A stretch of 56,665 nucleotides of DNA from Curtobacterium luteum. GTDB taxonomy: Bacteria > Actinomycetota > Actinomycetes > Actinomycetales > Microbacteriaceae. Positions 1-7,795 of this stretch are shown here, piece by piece. The stretch is taken from NCBI RefSeq assembly GCF_001475545.1, contig NZ_LDQC01000015.1:1-56665 (forward strand), given 5' to 3'. The position numbers and the translations under genes are program-made. Every line of letters starts with the position of its first letter. Position 1 is the stretch's first letter. The notes beneath the pieces are model-generated. The model saw only the letters and a program-made list of their open reading frames with translations, did not search any database and was not told the DNA's origin.

Positions 1-26
1 GGCGCGTGGCGGCGCCGCCACGCGCC
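1..26. terminator. Perfect inverted repeat at window edge, probable terminator
   Basis: Bases 1-13 (GGCGCGTGGCGGC) are the exact reverse complement of bases 14-26. The dyad lies 26 bp past the stop of the minus-strand phosphoesterase gene and may extend beyond the left edge. There is no T-run, so it is called from the hairpin alone. Confidence 0.5.
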
Positions 27-51
27 TCCCGGCCGGTCCGGGGCGCGTCGG

Positions 52-957
52 TCAGCCGGCCGCGTCGATGATGCGCGTCACCGTGTCGGCGTCGTGGTGG
101 AACGCGAGCGGGTCGGCGTCGGGTCGCGGCACGCGTACGGGCGTGGACCACACGGAGCCGTCCGCCGCGAGGTCGACCACGAGGTAGCCCGCGTCGATGT
201 GCGCCGACTCCTCGTCGTACGCCCCGACGACGTCGGTGTCGTTCGCGACGCCCGGCGCGACGAGCACCGGCACCCCGGCCCAGGTGCCGGCGGCGTGGTG
301 GTGGTAGTGGCCGCCCAGGACCAGTCGGACGTCAGTCCCGCGCACGACCTCGGCGAGGGTGTCGGCGTTCCGGAGCTGCAGTGCGGCGTGGAGCGCGGTC
401 GGTGCGGGCAGGGGGGTGTGGTGCAGGACGACCACCGTGCCGCGGTCCGACGGCTCGGACAGCATGGTGCGGAGGCGGTCGAGTGCCTCGTCCGCGACCA
501 GCCCGTACCCCGCGCCGGGGACGCTCGTGTCCACGGTCACGATCCGACGCCCTTCGACGACCGACTGCCCGGCCACCGGCACCGTCGGCGGCAGGTACTC
601 GAGGGTGTGCATCAGCGGCTGACCGCCCGCACCGAGCACGTGTCCGTTCGCGAGCACCTGCCGGAACCCCGCGCGCTGGTCGTGGTTGCCGGGGACAGTG
701 ACGAGTGCCGCGCCGTGGCGCTCGGCCCATCCGCCGACGCGCTCGCGGAGGACCGCGTAGGACTGGGGCGACCCGTCCTCGGACACGTCGCCGGACACGA
801 CGACGAGCCCCACGTCGGGGATCCGCTCCGCCGAGGCGAGCACGGCGTCGAGTGCGGTCGCCGTGTCGGTCGATCCCTGGTGCAGGGCGCCGTCGCCGGT
901 GAGGTGGGTGTCGGACAGGTGCAGGATGCGGAGCGATCCGGGAGCGAGCGGCTGCAT
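52..957 (-). CDS. Metallophosphoesterase (CpdA/Icc-like)
   Basis: A 301-residue calcineurin-like phosphoesterase, probably hydrolysing cyclic nucleotides or another phosphodiester in the cytoplasm. All metal-binding motifs are present: SDTH near residues 15-18, GD near 56-57, GNHD near 90-93, HH near 179-180 and GGHYHH near 215-220. I chose the ATG at 957, not the in-frame codon at 1014, because a -10-like TAGCGT lies at 970-965, only 7 nt upstream, which suggests a leaderless mRNA, and the SDTH strand then begins at a normal distance. Substrate cannot be read from sequence. The gene is monocistronic and runs toward a hairpin at 1-26. Confidence 0.85.
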   Translation of the reverse strand: MQPLAPGSLRILHLSDTHLTGDGALHQGSTDTATALDAVLASAERIPDVGLVVVSGDVSEDGSPQSYAVLRERVGGWAERHGAALVTVPGNHDQRAGFRQVLANGHVLGAGGQPLMHTLEYLPPTVPVAGQSVVEGRRIVTVDTSVPGAGYGLVADEALDRLRTMLSEPSDRGTVVVLHHTPLPAPTALHAALQLRNADTLAEVVRGTDVRLVLGGHYHHHAAGTWAGVPVLVAPGVANDTDVVGAYDEESAHIDAGYLVVDLAADGSVWSTPVRVPRPDADPLAFHHDADTVTRIIDAAG

Positions 958-1130
958 GGTCGTCACGCTAGTCGCGGCGCCGATCACGCTCCTGCACGGG
1001 AGCAACGACGGCATCCGTGTTCGTCAAGCGCCGTCACGGAGGGCGCGTTCCCGCGTCGCACGACGTCATCACCGGTCACGGCACGACACGTTCCTTCCCG
1101 CGCGGCCCGCGGAGTGCCACGGTCGTCGCC

Positions 1131-1766
1131 ATGGCGTTCATCTGCTTGATCCTCTCCGGAGCGGCACTGCTCATCAACGGACTCACGATGCTCGGCCGTG
1201 TACCGGCTCGGGACAGCGGCGTGTTCAACGTCCTGATCGGTGCCGTGCAGCTCGTGCTCTGCGTCGCCGTCGCGGTGTCGGCGGACGGATCGTTGCCGGC
1301 CCTCCTCTCGATCTCGGGCACCTTCCTCTTCGGACTGACCTACCTCTCGGTGGGTCTCGACGCACTCCTGGGACTGGGGTCCGCGAGCCTCGGCTGGTTC
1401 TGCGGACTCGTCGCCGCGATCGCCGTCGTGTTCGCGGTGTCCAACGTGATCGTGGACCCGTTCCTCGCGGTGCTCTGGGCGACGTGGGCCGGGCTCTGGA
1501 CGTTGTTCTTCCTCCTGCTCGCACTCGGACGTCGCATCGGTGCGTACACCGCATGGGCCCTCGTCATCTCGAGCCAGACCACGACCACCATCCCCGCGCT
1601 GTTCGGTCTGTCCGGGCACTGGCCGTCCGGGCCCGGTGCGACGGCGGCCGCGCTCGTCGTCCTGGTCGCCGTGTTCGTCGGCCCGCTGTGGCTGATCGCG
1701 GCCGGCGGCCGTCGGCGCTCGTCGTCCCCGTTCCTCACCGAACCGCGCAGCCCCACGGCCGCTTGA
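1131..1766 (+). CDS. AmiS/UreI-family membrane channel
   Basis: A 211-residue integral membrane protein with about six hydrophobic segments. The pattern ISGTFLFGLTYLSVGLD followed by a WFCG segment, and a WATWAGLWTLFF segment, resemble the proton-gated urea channel UreI and the amide channel AmiS. These proteins move urea or short amides across the inner membrane. The ATG at 1131 places the first membrane helix immediately after the start; a GTG at 1017 is in frame but would add a basic, low-complexity extension. No urease or amidase gene is adjacent, so the substrate is open. Confidence 0.65.
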   Translation: MAFICLILSGAALLINGLTMLGRVPARDSGVFNVLIGAVQLVLCVAVAVSADGSLPALLSISGTFLFGLTYLSVGLDALLGLGSASLGWFCGLVAAIAVVFAVSNVIVDPFLAVLWATWAGLWTLFFLLLALGRRIGAYTAWALVISSQTTTTIPALFGLSGHWPSGPGATAAALVVLVAVFVGPLWLIAAGGRRRSSSPFLTEPRSPTAA

Positions 1767-1836
1767 CCGTGCGCACGTCCCCCACCCTTCCGCCCCGTCC
1801 GTCCGTCCGTCCGCACACGACCTCCGAGGAGTCCAC

Positions 1837-3057
1837 ATGACCATCACCGAGCACCCCAGCACCGTCGACTACGAGACCCTGGCCGCACGGTTCCGGCCGA
1901 TCTTCGACCGCATCGCCGCCGGCGCGAGCGCTCGCGAACAGGAACACCACCTGCCGTACGAGGAGATCCGCGAACTCGCAGCCGCCGGGTTCGGCGCGGT
2001 CCGGGTGCCCGTGGAGTTCGGCGGCGCGGGCGCGTCGCTGCCGCAGCTGTTCCGACTGTTGACCGAGCTCGCTGCCGCGGACAGCAACATCCCGCAGGCG
2101 CTGCGGGGACACTTCGCCCTGGTCGAGGACCGTCTCGTCGGCCGCTCCGGCGAACGCGACGCCTGGCTCGAGCGCTTCGGTCGTGGCGAGATCGCGGGCA
2201 ACTCCTGGACCGAGGTCGGGGCCGTCCAGATCGGCGACGTCATCACCAAGGTCACGCCGCAGGACGACGGCACCTTCCGCATCACCGGACAGAAGTACTA
2301 CTCCACGGGCAGCATCTTCGCGGACTGGATCGACACGTACGCCGAGCGGACCGACACGGGCGAGCGGGTCATCGCGATCGTCGACGCACACCAGCCCGGG
2401 GTCACGCACGGGGACGACTGGGACGCCTTCGGACAGCGCACGACCGGCTCCGGGACGAGCACCTTCACCGACGCGGTCGTCGCCGCCGATGCGGTCATCC
2501 CCTTCGACGACCGGTTCAAGTACCAGACCGCGTACTACCAGGCGGTGCTCCTGACGGTGCTCGCTGGGTCGGTCCTCGCCGCCGAGCGCGAGATCGCACT
2601 GCAGGTCCGGAACCGCAACCGGGTGTTCTCGCACGGCAACGCCGACACCTTCGCCGCGGACCCGCAGATCCTGCAGGTCGTCGGCGAGGTCTCCGCAGCC
2701 GGGTTCGCAGCGGCGGCGATCGTGGACCGGGCAGCCGAGGCGCTGCAGTCCGCGTACGAGGGGGCGGCCCTCGACGAGGCCGAGGACGAGCGCCGGAACG
2801 ACCGCGCTGAACTCGCGACCGCGCAGGCGCAGGTCGCACTCACGTCGCTCGCGACGTCGGCGACCTCGCACCTCTTCGACGCACTCGCCGCATCCGGGGT
2901 GAGCACGGCGAAGAACCTCGACCGGCACTGGCGGAACGCCCGCACCGCGGCCAGCCACAACCCGTGGGTGTTCAAGGCGCGGATCGTCGGCGACCACGCG
3001 GTGAACGGCGCCGAGCCGCCTCGGGTCTGGGCGATCGGCGCCACCAGGGCTCGGTGA
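1837..3057 (+). CDS. Acyl-CoA dehydrogenase/DszC-like flavin monooxygenase
   Basis: A 406-residue protein of the acyl-CoA dehydrogenase fold. The N-terminal helical domain has the VPVEFGGAG motif near residue 60. The middle beta domain has TGQKYYSTGS near 150, and the C-terminal helical bundle contains a short R-NRVFSHG segment. The WTE/TGQKYYSTG pattern and length fit the DszC/SfnB group of FMNH2-dependent monooxygenases better than true beta-oxidation enzymes, which usually carry a catalytic Glu not obvious here. A GAGGAG ribosome site sits 7 nt before the ATG. No flavin reductase is next to it. The substrate, perhaps an organosulfur compound, is inference. Confidence 0.7.
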   Translation: MTITEHPSTVDYETLAARFRPIFDRIAAGASAREQEHHLPYEEIRELAAAGFGAVRVPVEFGGAGASLPQLFRLLTELAAADSNIPQALRGHFALVEDRLVGRSGERDAWLERFGRGEIAGNSWTEVGAVQIGDVITKVTPQDDGTFRITGQKYYSTGSIFADWIDTYAERTDTGERVIAIVDAHQPGVTHGDDWDAFGQRTTGSGTSTFTDAVVAADAVIPFDDRFKYQTAYYQAVLLTVLAGSVLAAEREIALQVRNRNRVFSHGNADTFAADPQILQVVGEVSAAGFAAAAIVDRAAEALQSAYEGAALDEAEDERRNDRAELATAQAQVALTSLATSATSHLFDALAASGVSTAKNLDRHWRNARTAASHNPWVFKARIVGDHAVNGAEPPRVWAIGATRAR

Positions 3058-3088
3058 TCCCGGACGGCGGCGATCCCAGGGTTCCGGT

Positions 3089-3105
3089 CAGACATCGGAC
3101 ATCTG
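3089..3105 (+). promoter_or_regulatory. Predicted FadR-family operator upstream of the lactonase gene
   Basis: CAGACATCGGACATCTG is a 17-bp imperfect dyad (outer arms CAGA/TCTG) ending 15 bp before the GTG at 3121. It matches the perfect dyad at 4003-4019 in the left half and in spacing. A -10-like CATGAT at 3110-3115 follows directly, so bound repressor would block the promoter. The assignment to the regulator at 5754 is inferred from the shared motif. Confidence 0.5.
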
Positions 3106-3120
3106 GCCCATGATGGTGTC

Positions 3121-4011
3121 GTGATCATCGACGCTCATCACCACCTGTGGGACCCCGCCGACCGTCCCTACCCCTGGATGGACGACTCCGTGGCCGCGAT
3201 CGACCGGCGGTTCGACGTCGACGACCTCCGCGCGGCGACCGGCGGCACGGACGTGACGGCGACGATCGCCGTGCAGGCCGTCCACGACGAGGGTGAGACC
3301 GCCTTCCTCCTGGAGCAGCCGGCACCGGTGGTCGGCGTCGTCGGCTGGGTCGACCTGACGGCGCCCGACGTCGCCGACCGGCTGGCGATGCTGCTGGCGG
3401 GCCCGCCGACCCAGCCGGCAGCGGGTCCGGGGCCGGTGACGCGACCACCGACGCCGACCGCGCCGACCTTGGTCGGCATCCGGCACCAGGCGCAGGACGA
3501 ACCCGACCCGGACTGGCTCGCTCGTCCCGACGTCTCGCGCGGTGTCCGAGCGGTGGCAGCTGCTGGTCTCGCGTACGACCTGCTGGTCCGGGCTCGGGAG
3601 CACACCGCGGCGCTCGCCCTCGTCGACGCCGTCCCCGAGGCACGCTTCGTCCTCGACCACGCCGGCAAGCCCGACATCGCGGCCGGGGACCCCGCGTGGC
3701 GACAGCGGGTGCGGGACTTCGCCGCGCGGCCGAACGTCGTCTGCAAGGTCTCCGGCCTGCTCACCGAGGCTGGGCCGGACTGGCGGTCGCGTCCGGTCGC
3801 GCGGTACGCCCGCGAGGTGGTCGAGGCCTTCGGTCCCGACCGGACGGCGTTCGGATCGGACTGGCCGGTGTCGACGCTCGCCGCCGGGTACCCGGCGGTG
3901 CTCGGGACGACTCGGGACGCGCTCGCGGACCTGACCGACGACGAGCGCGACGCCGTGTTCCGTGGCACGGCCGAGGCGACGTACCTGGCACCCCGAGGCG
4001 TTCAGACATAG
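3121..4011 (+). CDS. L-fuconolactonase (amidohydrolase family 2)
   Basis: A 296-residue TIM-barrel amidohydrolase. The metal site begins with DAHHHLWDP at residues 4-12; DHAGKPDI near 180 and FGSDWP near 243 complete the family signature. Sugar lactonases of this family open L-fucono-1,5-lactone or L-rhamnonolactone to the aldonate. The fucosidase, fuconate dehydratase and fucose dehydrogenase nearby favour L-fuconolactone. The GTG at 3121 starts directly at the first beta strand. CATGAT at 3110-3115 is only 5 nt upstream, so the mRNA may be leaderless. It heads a set of three catabolic genes and their regulator on the plus strand. Confidence 0.8.
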   Translation: MIIDAHHHLWDPADRPYPWMDDSVAAIDRRFDVDDLRAATGGTDVTATIAVQAVHDEGETAFLLEQPAPVVGVVGWVDLTAPDVADRLAMLLAGPPTQPAAGPGPVTRPPTPTAPTLVGIRHQAQDEPDPDWLARPDVSRGVRAVAAAGLAYDLLVRAREHTAALALVDAVPEARFVLDHAGKPDIAAGDPAWRQRVRDFAARPNVVCKVSGLLTEAGPDWRSRPVARYAREVVEAFGPDRTAFGSDWPVSTLAAGYPAVLGTTRDALADLTDDERDAVFRGTAEATYLAPRGVQT

Positions 4012-4019
4012 GATGTCTG
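4003..4019 (+). promoter_or_regulatory. Perfect FadR-family operator over the -10 of the FAH hydrolase gene
   Basis: CAGACATAGGATGTCTG is a perfect dyad with 7-bp arms and a 3-bp centre. It overlaps the last codons and stop of the lactonase gene. A -10 hexamer TAGGAT (4009-4014) lies inside the dyad, with CTGGCA (3985-3990) 18 bp upstream as a candidate -35. Repressor and RNA polymerase could not bind together. This is the strongest of the three sites of this type. Confidence 0.65.
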
Positions 4020-4058
4020 CGGGCGCAGCGCAGCGCCGTTCGACGAGAGCGAGGAACG

Positions 4059-4934
4059 ATGCAGTTCGCACGACTTGGCCCAGCCGGTTCGGAGATCCCG
4101 GTCGTCATCGACCCCGACGGCACCGCGGTCGATCTCCGCCCCCTCACCTCGGACATCACGGGGGCGTTCCTCGCGTCGGAGCCCGGCCCGGGCGAGCTCG
4201 TCGAGCGGGCGCGCGCAGCCGGGGACCTCCCGACGATCCCGGCCGACGAGGTCGCCGCCCTCCGGCGTGGCGCTCCGGTCGCCCGCCCGGGGAAGGTCGT
4301 CTGCATCGGCCTGAACTACCGTGACCACGCGGCCGAGACGGGCGCCGAGATCCCGACCGAGCCGATCGTCTTCATGAAGGACCCGTCGACCGTCATCGGG
4401 CCGGACGACGAGGTGCTCATCCCCCGCGGCAGCACGAAGACGGACTGGGAGATCGAACTCGCCGTCGTGATCGGCCGGACCGCGCGCTACTGCGCCTCCG
4501 AGGACGAGGCTGCAGCGTGCATCGCCGGCTACACGATCGCCCACGACGTCTCGGAGCGCGAGTTCCAGCTCGAACGCGGCGGGCAGTGGGACAAGGGCAA
4601 GTCGTGCGAGACCTTCAACCCGCTCGGTCCCTGGCTCGTCACGCCGGCCGGTCTGGCCGACGTCGGCCTCGACGCGGAGCGCCTGGGGCTGCGCCTGTCC
4701 GTCAACGGCGAGGTCCGCCAGGACGGGACGACCGCGGACATGATCTTCCGTCCGGCCGAGGTCGTCCGGTACCTGTCGCAGTTCATGGTGCTGCACCCCG
4801 GCGACGTCATCAACACCGGTACCCCGGCCGGGGTCGCCCTCGGCAGCGGTGCGCCCTACCTCAGGGCCGGCGACGTCGTCGAGCTGAGCGCGGACGGACT
4901 CGGCAGCCAGCGCCAGACGGTCGGTGCGGCATGA
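4059..4934 (+). CDS. Fumarylacetoacetate hydrolase family; 2,4-diketo-3-deoxy-L-fuconate hydrolase
   Basis: A 291-residue FAH-family C-C bond hydrolase. Signatures include CIGLNYRDHA near residue 83, the metal-binding EIELAVVIGR near 131 and KGKSCETFNPLGPW near 185. In the non-phosphorylating fucose route this enzyme cleaves 2,4-diketo-3-deoxy-L-fuconate to pyruvate and L-lactate. Its ATG at 4059 follows a GAGGAA ribosome site. The promoter upstream contains the predicted operator. The stop overlaps the SDR start by 4 bp (ATGA), so the two proteins are translationally coupled. Family is secure; substrate comes from context. Confidence 0.8.
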   Translation: MQFARLGPAGSEIPVVIDPDGTAVDLRPLTSDITGAFLASEPGPGELVERARAAGDLPTIPADEVAALRRGAPVARPGKVVCIGLNYRDHAAETGAEIPTEPIVFMKDPSTVIGPDDEVLIPRGSTKTDWEIELAVVIGRTARYCASEDEAAACIAGYTIAHDVSEREFQLERGGQWDKGKSCETFNPLGPWLVTPAGLADVGLDAERLGLRLSVNGEVRQDGTTADMIFRPAEVVRYLSQFMVLHPGDVINTGTPAGVALGSGAPYLRAGDVVELSADGLGSQRQTVGAA

Positions 4935-5680
4935 GCGCCCCGGCCAGCCACGACGGTGTCCGGGCGATCGTGACCGGCGGAGCGTCCGGCATCGGTGCCG
5001 CGATCGCCGAGGCCCTGCGCGAGCGCGGTGCGACCGTCGCAGTGCTCGACCTCCGGCCCGACGACGCCGAGCTGTCGTTCGTCTGCGACGTGTCATCGGA
5101 CGAGAGCGTGCGGGCGGCGGTCGGCGCCGCGGTCGAGCGGCTCGGCGGGCTCGAGGTCGTCGTGAACAACGCGGGCATCGGCGCGCAGGGCACCGTCGAG
5201 GACAACACCGACGACGAGTGGCGACGCGTGTACGAGGTGAACGTCCTCGGCGCGGTCCGGGTGTCCCGCGCCGCGCTCCCCCACCTCCGGGCCTCCGGCA
5301 ACGCGAGCATCGTCAACACCTGCTCCATCGCCGCGACGGCCGGGCTGCCGCAACGCGCCCTGTACTCCGCGACCAAGGGCGCGATCGCCGCGCTCACCCG
5401 CGCGATGGCGGCGGACCACCTGCGCGAGGGCGTCCGGGTCAACGCCGTCAACCCCGGCACCGCGGACACCCCGTGGGTCGGCCGCCTGCTGTCGTCGGCG
5501 CCGGACCCCGCCGCCGAGCGTGCGGCGCTCGAGGCGCGCCAGCCGCACGGCAGACTCGTCGCGGCCGAGGAGGTCGCCGAGGCCGTCTGCTACCTCACGA
5601 GTCCGGCGGCTCGGTCGACGACGGGTGTCGACCTCGCGGTCGACGGCGGGATGCAGGCGCTCCGGCTCCGGCCGACGTGA
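4931..5680 (+). CDS. SDR oxidoreductase; 2-keto-3-deoxy-L-fuconate dehydrogenase
   Basis: A 249-residue classical short-chain dehydrogenase. The nucleotide-binding motif TGGASGIG is at about 17-24, the NNAG motif near 78, the catalytic Ser-Tyr-Lys includes YSATK near 148, and NPGTADTPW follows. In the fucose pathway the enzyme oxidises 2-keto-3-deoxy-L-fuconate to the 2,4-diketo acid using NAD+, supplying the substrate of the preceding hydrolase. The ATGA overlap with that gene supports joint expression. SDR substrate cannot be read from sequence alone; the pathway assignment rests on neighbours. Confidence 0.78.
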   Translation: MSAPASHDGVRAIVTGGASGIGAAIAEALRERGATVAVLDLRPDDAELSFVCDVSSDESVRAAVGAAVERLGGLEVVVNNAGIGAQGTVEDNTDDEWRRVYEVNVLGAVRVSRAALPHLRASGNASIVNTCSIAATAGLPQRALYSATKGAIAALTRAMAADHLREGVRVNAVNPGTADTPWVGRLLSSAPDPAAERAALEARQPHGRLVAAEEVAEAVCYLTSPAARSTTGVDLAVDGGMQALRLRPT

Positions 5681-5753
5681 GGAACCCGGGAGGCGCGGCT
5701 ATCGTCGTGCTGTCCGGTCGCGTCCGCGAGCGGGTCGAGCAGGAGGTGGTGAC

Positions 5754-6431
5754 GTGGCGTCGCTGACCGACGATGCGATCGCACGCATCCAGCAGATGAT
5801 CGTGAGCGGCGAGCTCCAACCGGGCCAGCGCCTCCCTCCCGAGAAGGAGCTCAGCGAGTCGCTCGGTCTCTCGCGGAACAGCCTGCGCGAGGCGGTGAAG
5901 GCCCTCGAGCTCATCCGTGTGCTCGACGTCCGGCGCGGAGACGGCACCTACGTCACGTCCCTCGAACCGACGGTCCTGCTGGAGGCGGTGTCGTTCGTCG
6001 TCGACATGCACCACGACCGGTCCCTCGTCGACCTGCTCGAGGTGCGACGGATCCTGGAACCCGCGTCCGCGGTGCTCGCCACTGCCCGGGCGTCGGAGCA
6101 GCAGATCGACGAGCTCGCCACGCTCATGGTCGCCGTGGACGACAGCACCGGTGTCGAGGACCTCGTCGCCCACGACCTGCAGTTCCACTCCACGATCGCG
6201 GCGATCGGCGGCAACCAGTACCTGTCCGGGCTGCTCGACGCGCTCTCGAGCAAGACCGTCCGGGTGCGGGTCTGGCGTGGTCTCACCCAGAACGGCTCCG
6301 TGCAGCGCACCCTCGACGAGCACGCCGCGATCGTGGACGCGATCCGCCGCCGTGACCCGCAACTCGTGCAGTCGCTCGTCGTCGCCCACGTCGAGGGCGT
6401 CGAGCGCTGGCTCCGCCGGTCGCTCGACTGA
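5754..6431 (+). CDS. FadR/GntR-family transcriptional regulator (FCD domain)
   Basis: A 225-residue regulator. The N-terminal winged helix has the GntR signature ELQPGQRLPPEKELSESLG (about 20-38) followed by SRNSLREAVKALE. The C-terminal FCD domain has AHDLQFHSTIA near 140, EHAAIVDAI near 186 and a late VAHVEGVERW, giving the usual Asp/His metal set. Such proteins are usually repressors released by a sugar acid. The GTG at 5754 is preceded by an AGGAGG ribosome site at 5741-5746. It is the likely binder of the 17-bp dyads in this island. No such dyad is visible in front of its own gene. Confidence 0.8.
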   Translation: MASLTDDAIARIQQMIVSGELQPGQRLPPEKELSESLGLSRNSLREAVKALELIRVLDVRRGDGTYVTSLEPTVLLEAVSFVVDMHHDRSLVDLLEVRRILEPASAVLATARASEQQIDELATLMVAVDDSTGVEDLVAHDLQFHSTIAAIGGNQYLSGLLDALSSKTVRVRVWRGLTQNGSVQRTLDEHAAIVDAIRRRDPQLVQSLVVAHVEGVERWLRRSLD

Positions 6432-6481
6432 GCGGGGCGGGGCCCCGCGAGGAGGCCGGCGCGCGGGGAGGCCGGCGCGCG
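6432..6481. terminator. GC hairpin and 15-bp direct repeat between convergent genes
   Basis: GCGGGGC (6432-6438) pairs with GCCCCGC (6442-6448). A 15-bp unit GGAGGCCGGCGCGCG follows at 6451-6465 and again at 6467-6481. It lies just after the regulator stop and before the convergent end of the fucose dehydrogenase gene, so it may terminate both. Confidence 0.45.
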
Positions 6482-6497
6482 AGGGCACAAACACGTC

Positions 6498-7454
6498 TCA
6501 GGCGCTGAGCAGCCCCGCCGCGCGCAGGTCGTCCCAGAGCTCCTCCGGCACGGTCACCGATGCTCGTTCGGCGTTCTGCCGTACCTGCGACGCCGACTGC
6601 GCCCCGAGCGCGATCGCCCGGACGGCGGGAGCCCGGAGCGGGAAGGCGACCGCGGCCTCGGGGAGCGTGACTCCGTGCCGTTCGCAGACGTCCGCGATCG
6701 CGTCCGCGCGCTCGACGAGGCGCACCGGTGCCGTGGCGTAGTCGTACGTCGCGCCGGGCTGCGGTCGCGGCGAGCTGAGCAGGCCGGAGTTGTAGACACC
6801 GACCGCGACCACGTCGACGCCGAGCTCGGCACACCGGTCGACCAGTGTGGCGGCGGGTTGCTCGAGCAGCGTGTACCGCCCGGCGAGCATCACCACGTCG
6901 CAGGACCCGGTCTCGACGGCGGCCGCCAGGGCATCGACCGAGTTGGACCCCACACCGACCGCCCGCACGACGCCCTCACCGCGGAGGTCGGCGAGCGTCG
7001 GCAGCGCCTGGGTCAGCCCGTCCGCGAGCGAGTACACGTCCGGGTCGTGCAGGTACGCGACGTCGACGTGGTCGAGGCCGAGTCTGCCGAGCGACTCGTC
7101 GAGGGACCGCCGCACGCCGGACGGCGACGGGTCCCACTGCCGCACCGTGTCGTCCGGCACCGCGAACCCACCGGAGGCCAGGTCGTCCCCGGCCCCACGA
7201 CCAGGGACGAGGAGCCGCCCCACCTTGGTCGACACGAGGTACTCGTCGCGGGGACGACCGGCGAGCGCGGCGCCGAGCCGGCGTTCGGACAGCCCGAGCC
7301 CGTAGTGCGGCGCGGTGTCGAACCCGCGGACACCGACGTCCCACGCGGCATCGACGGCAGCACGGGCATCGGCGTCGGACACCTCGCGCAGCAGGTTGCC
7401 GATGCCGGCACCGCCGAACCAGAAGGGCCCACGGTCCAGCTCCACGTCGCTCAT
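6498..7454 (-). CDS. Aldo/keto reductase; L-fucose dehydrogenase
   Basis: A 318-residue aldo/keto reductase. FDTAPHYGLGLSERRLG (about 45-61) carries the catalytic Asp and Tyr, and VSTKVGRLL follows with the Lys; the tetrad His lies in DVAYLHDPD. This subgroup oxidises free L-fucose or other 6-deoxy sugars and D-arabinose at C1 to the lactone with NAD(P)+. The start at 7454 overlaps the stop of the mutarotase gene by 4 bp. It is the last gene of the minus-strand fucose operon and supplies the lactonase encoded at 3121. Confidence 0.78.
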   Translation of the reverse strand: MSDVELDRGPFWFGGAGIGNLLREVSDADARAAVDAAWDVGVRGFDTAPHYGLGLSERRLGAALAGRPRDEYLVSTKVGRLLVPGRGAGDDLASGGFAVPDDTVRQWDPSPSGVRRSLDESLGRLGLDHVDVAYLHDPDVYSLADGLTQALPTLADLRGEGVVRAVGVGSNSVDALAAAVETGSCDVVMLAGRYTLLEQPAATLVDRCAELGVDVVAVGVYNSGLLSSPRPQPGATYDYATAPVRLVERADAIADVCERHGVTLPEAAVAFPLRAPAVRAIALGAQSASQVRQNAERASVTVPEELWDDLRAAGLLSA

Positions 7455-7795
7455 CGATCCACCTCGGCGACCCCGTCCACCTGCGCGGCGAGGGACCACA
7501 CCCGAGGGACCCCGTCGTCGCTGCCGGAGTAGTCGTCGGCAGCCTCGAGGAGCGGGTTGACGACCGCCTGCCACTCGGCGTTCACCGGGTCGTCCGCGAG
7601 CGATCGGCGCATCGCCCGGTAGTCCTCCACCTCGATGAGGTGCACGAGGTCGAGGCCGTCGCGCCAGATCGTCCAGTCGTGCACGCCCGCCTCGCGGAGC
7701 CGGGCGGCCAGCGCGGGCGGGACCGTGGCGTGCACGCTGTCGTACGCCGCCTCGTTCCCCGCCCGCAGCCGCGTGCGCGAGAGGATCCGCTGCAC
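7451..7795 (-). CDS. L-rhamnose/L-fucose mutarotase (RhaM/DUF718 family)
   Basis: A 114-residue protein of the small alpha/beta-barrel mutarotase family that interconverts alpha and beta anomers of 6-deoxy-L-sugars. Family features are the early Y-x-x-xH near residue 20, HDWTIWRDG near 40, the DLVHLIEVEDY strand, DDPVNAEWQAVVNPL and the terminal PRVWSL. Translation starts at GTG 7795, whose first base is the last base of the fucosidase stop (sequence CTAGTG). The enzyme probably speeds conversion of sugar freed by the fucosidase into the anomer used by the dehydrogenase. Confidence 0.8.
   Translation of the reverse strand: MQRILSRTRLRAGNEAAYDSVHATVPPALAARLREAGVHDWTIWRDGLDLVHLIEVEDYRAMRRSLADDPVNAEWQAVVNPLLEAADDYSGSDDGVPRVWSLAAQVDGVAEVDR

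Noticed and set aside
5681..5753. Autoregulatory operator before the FadR-family gene.
   Set aside because: No CAGACAT-N3-ATGTCTG-like dyad could be found there; the regulator may be expressed from the upstream genes' transcript.
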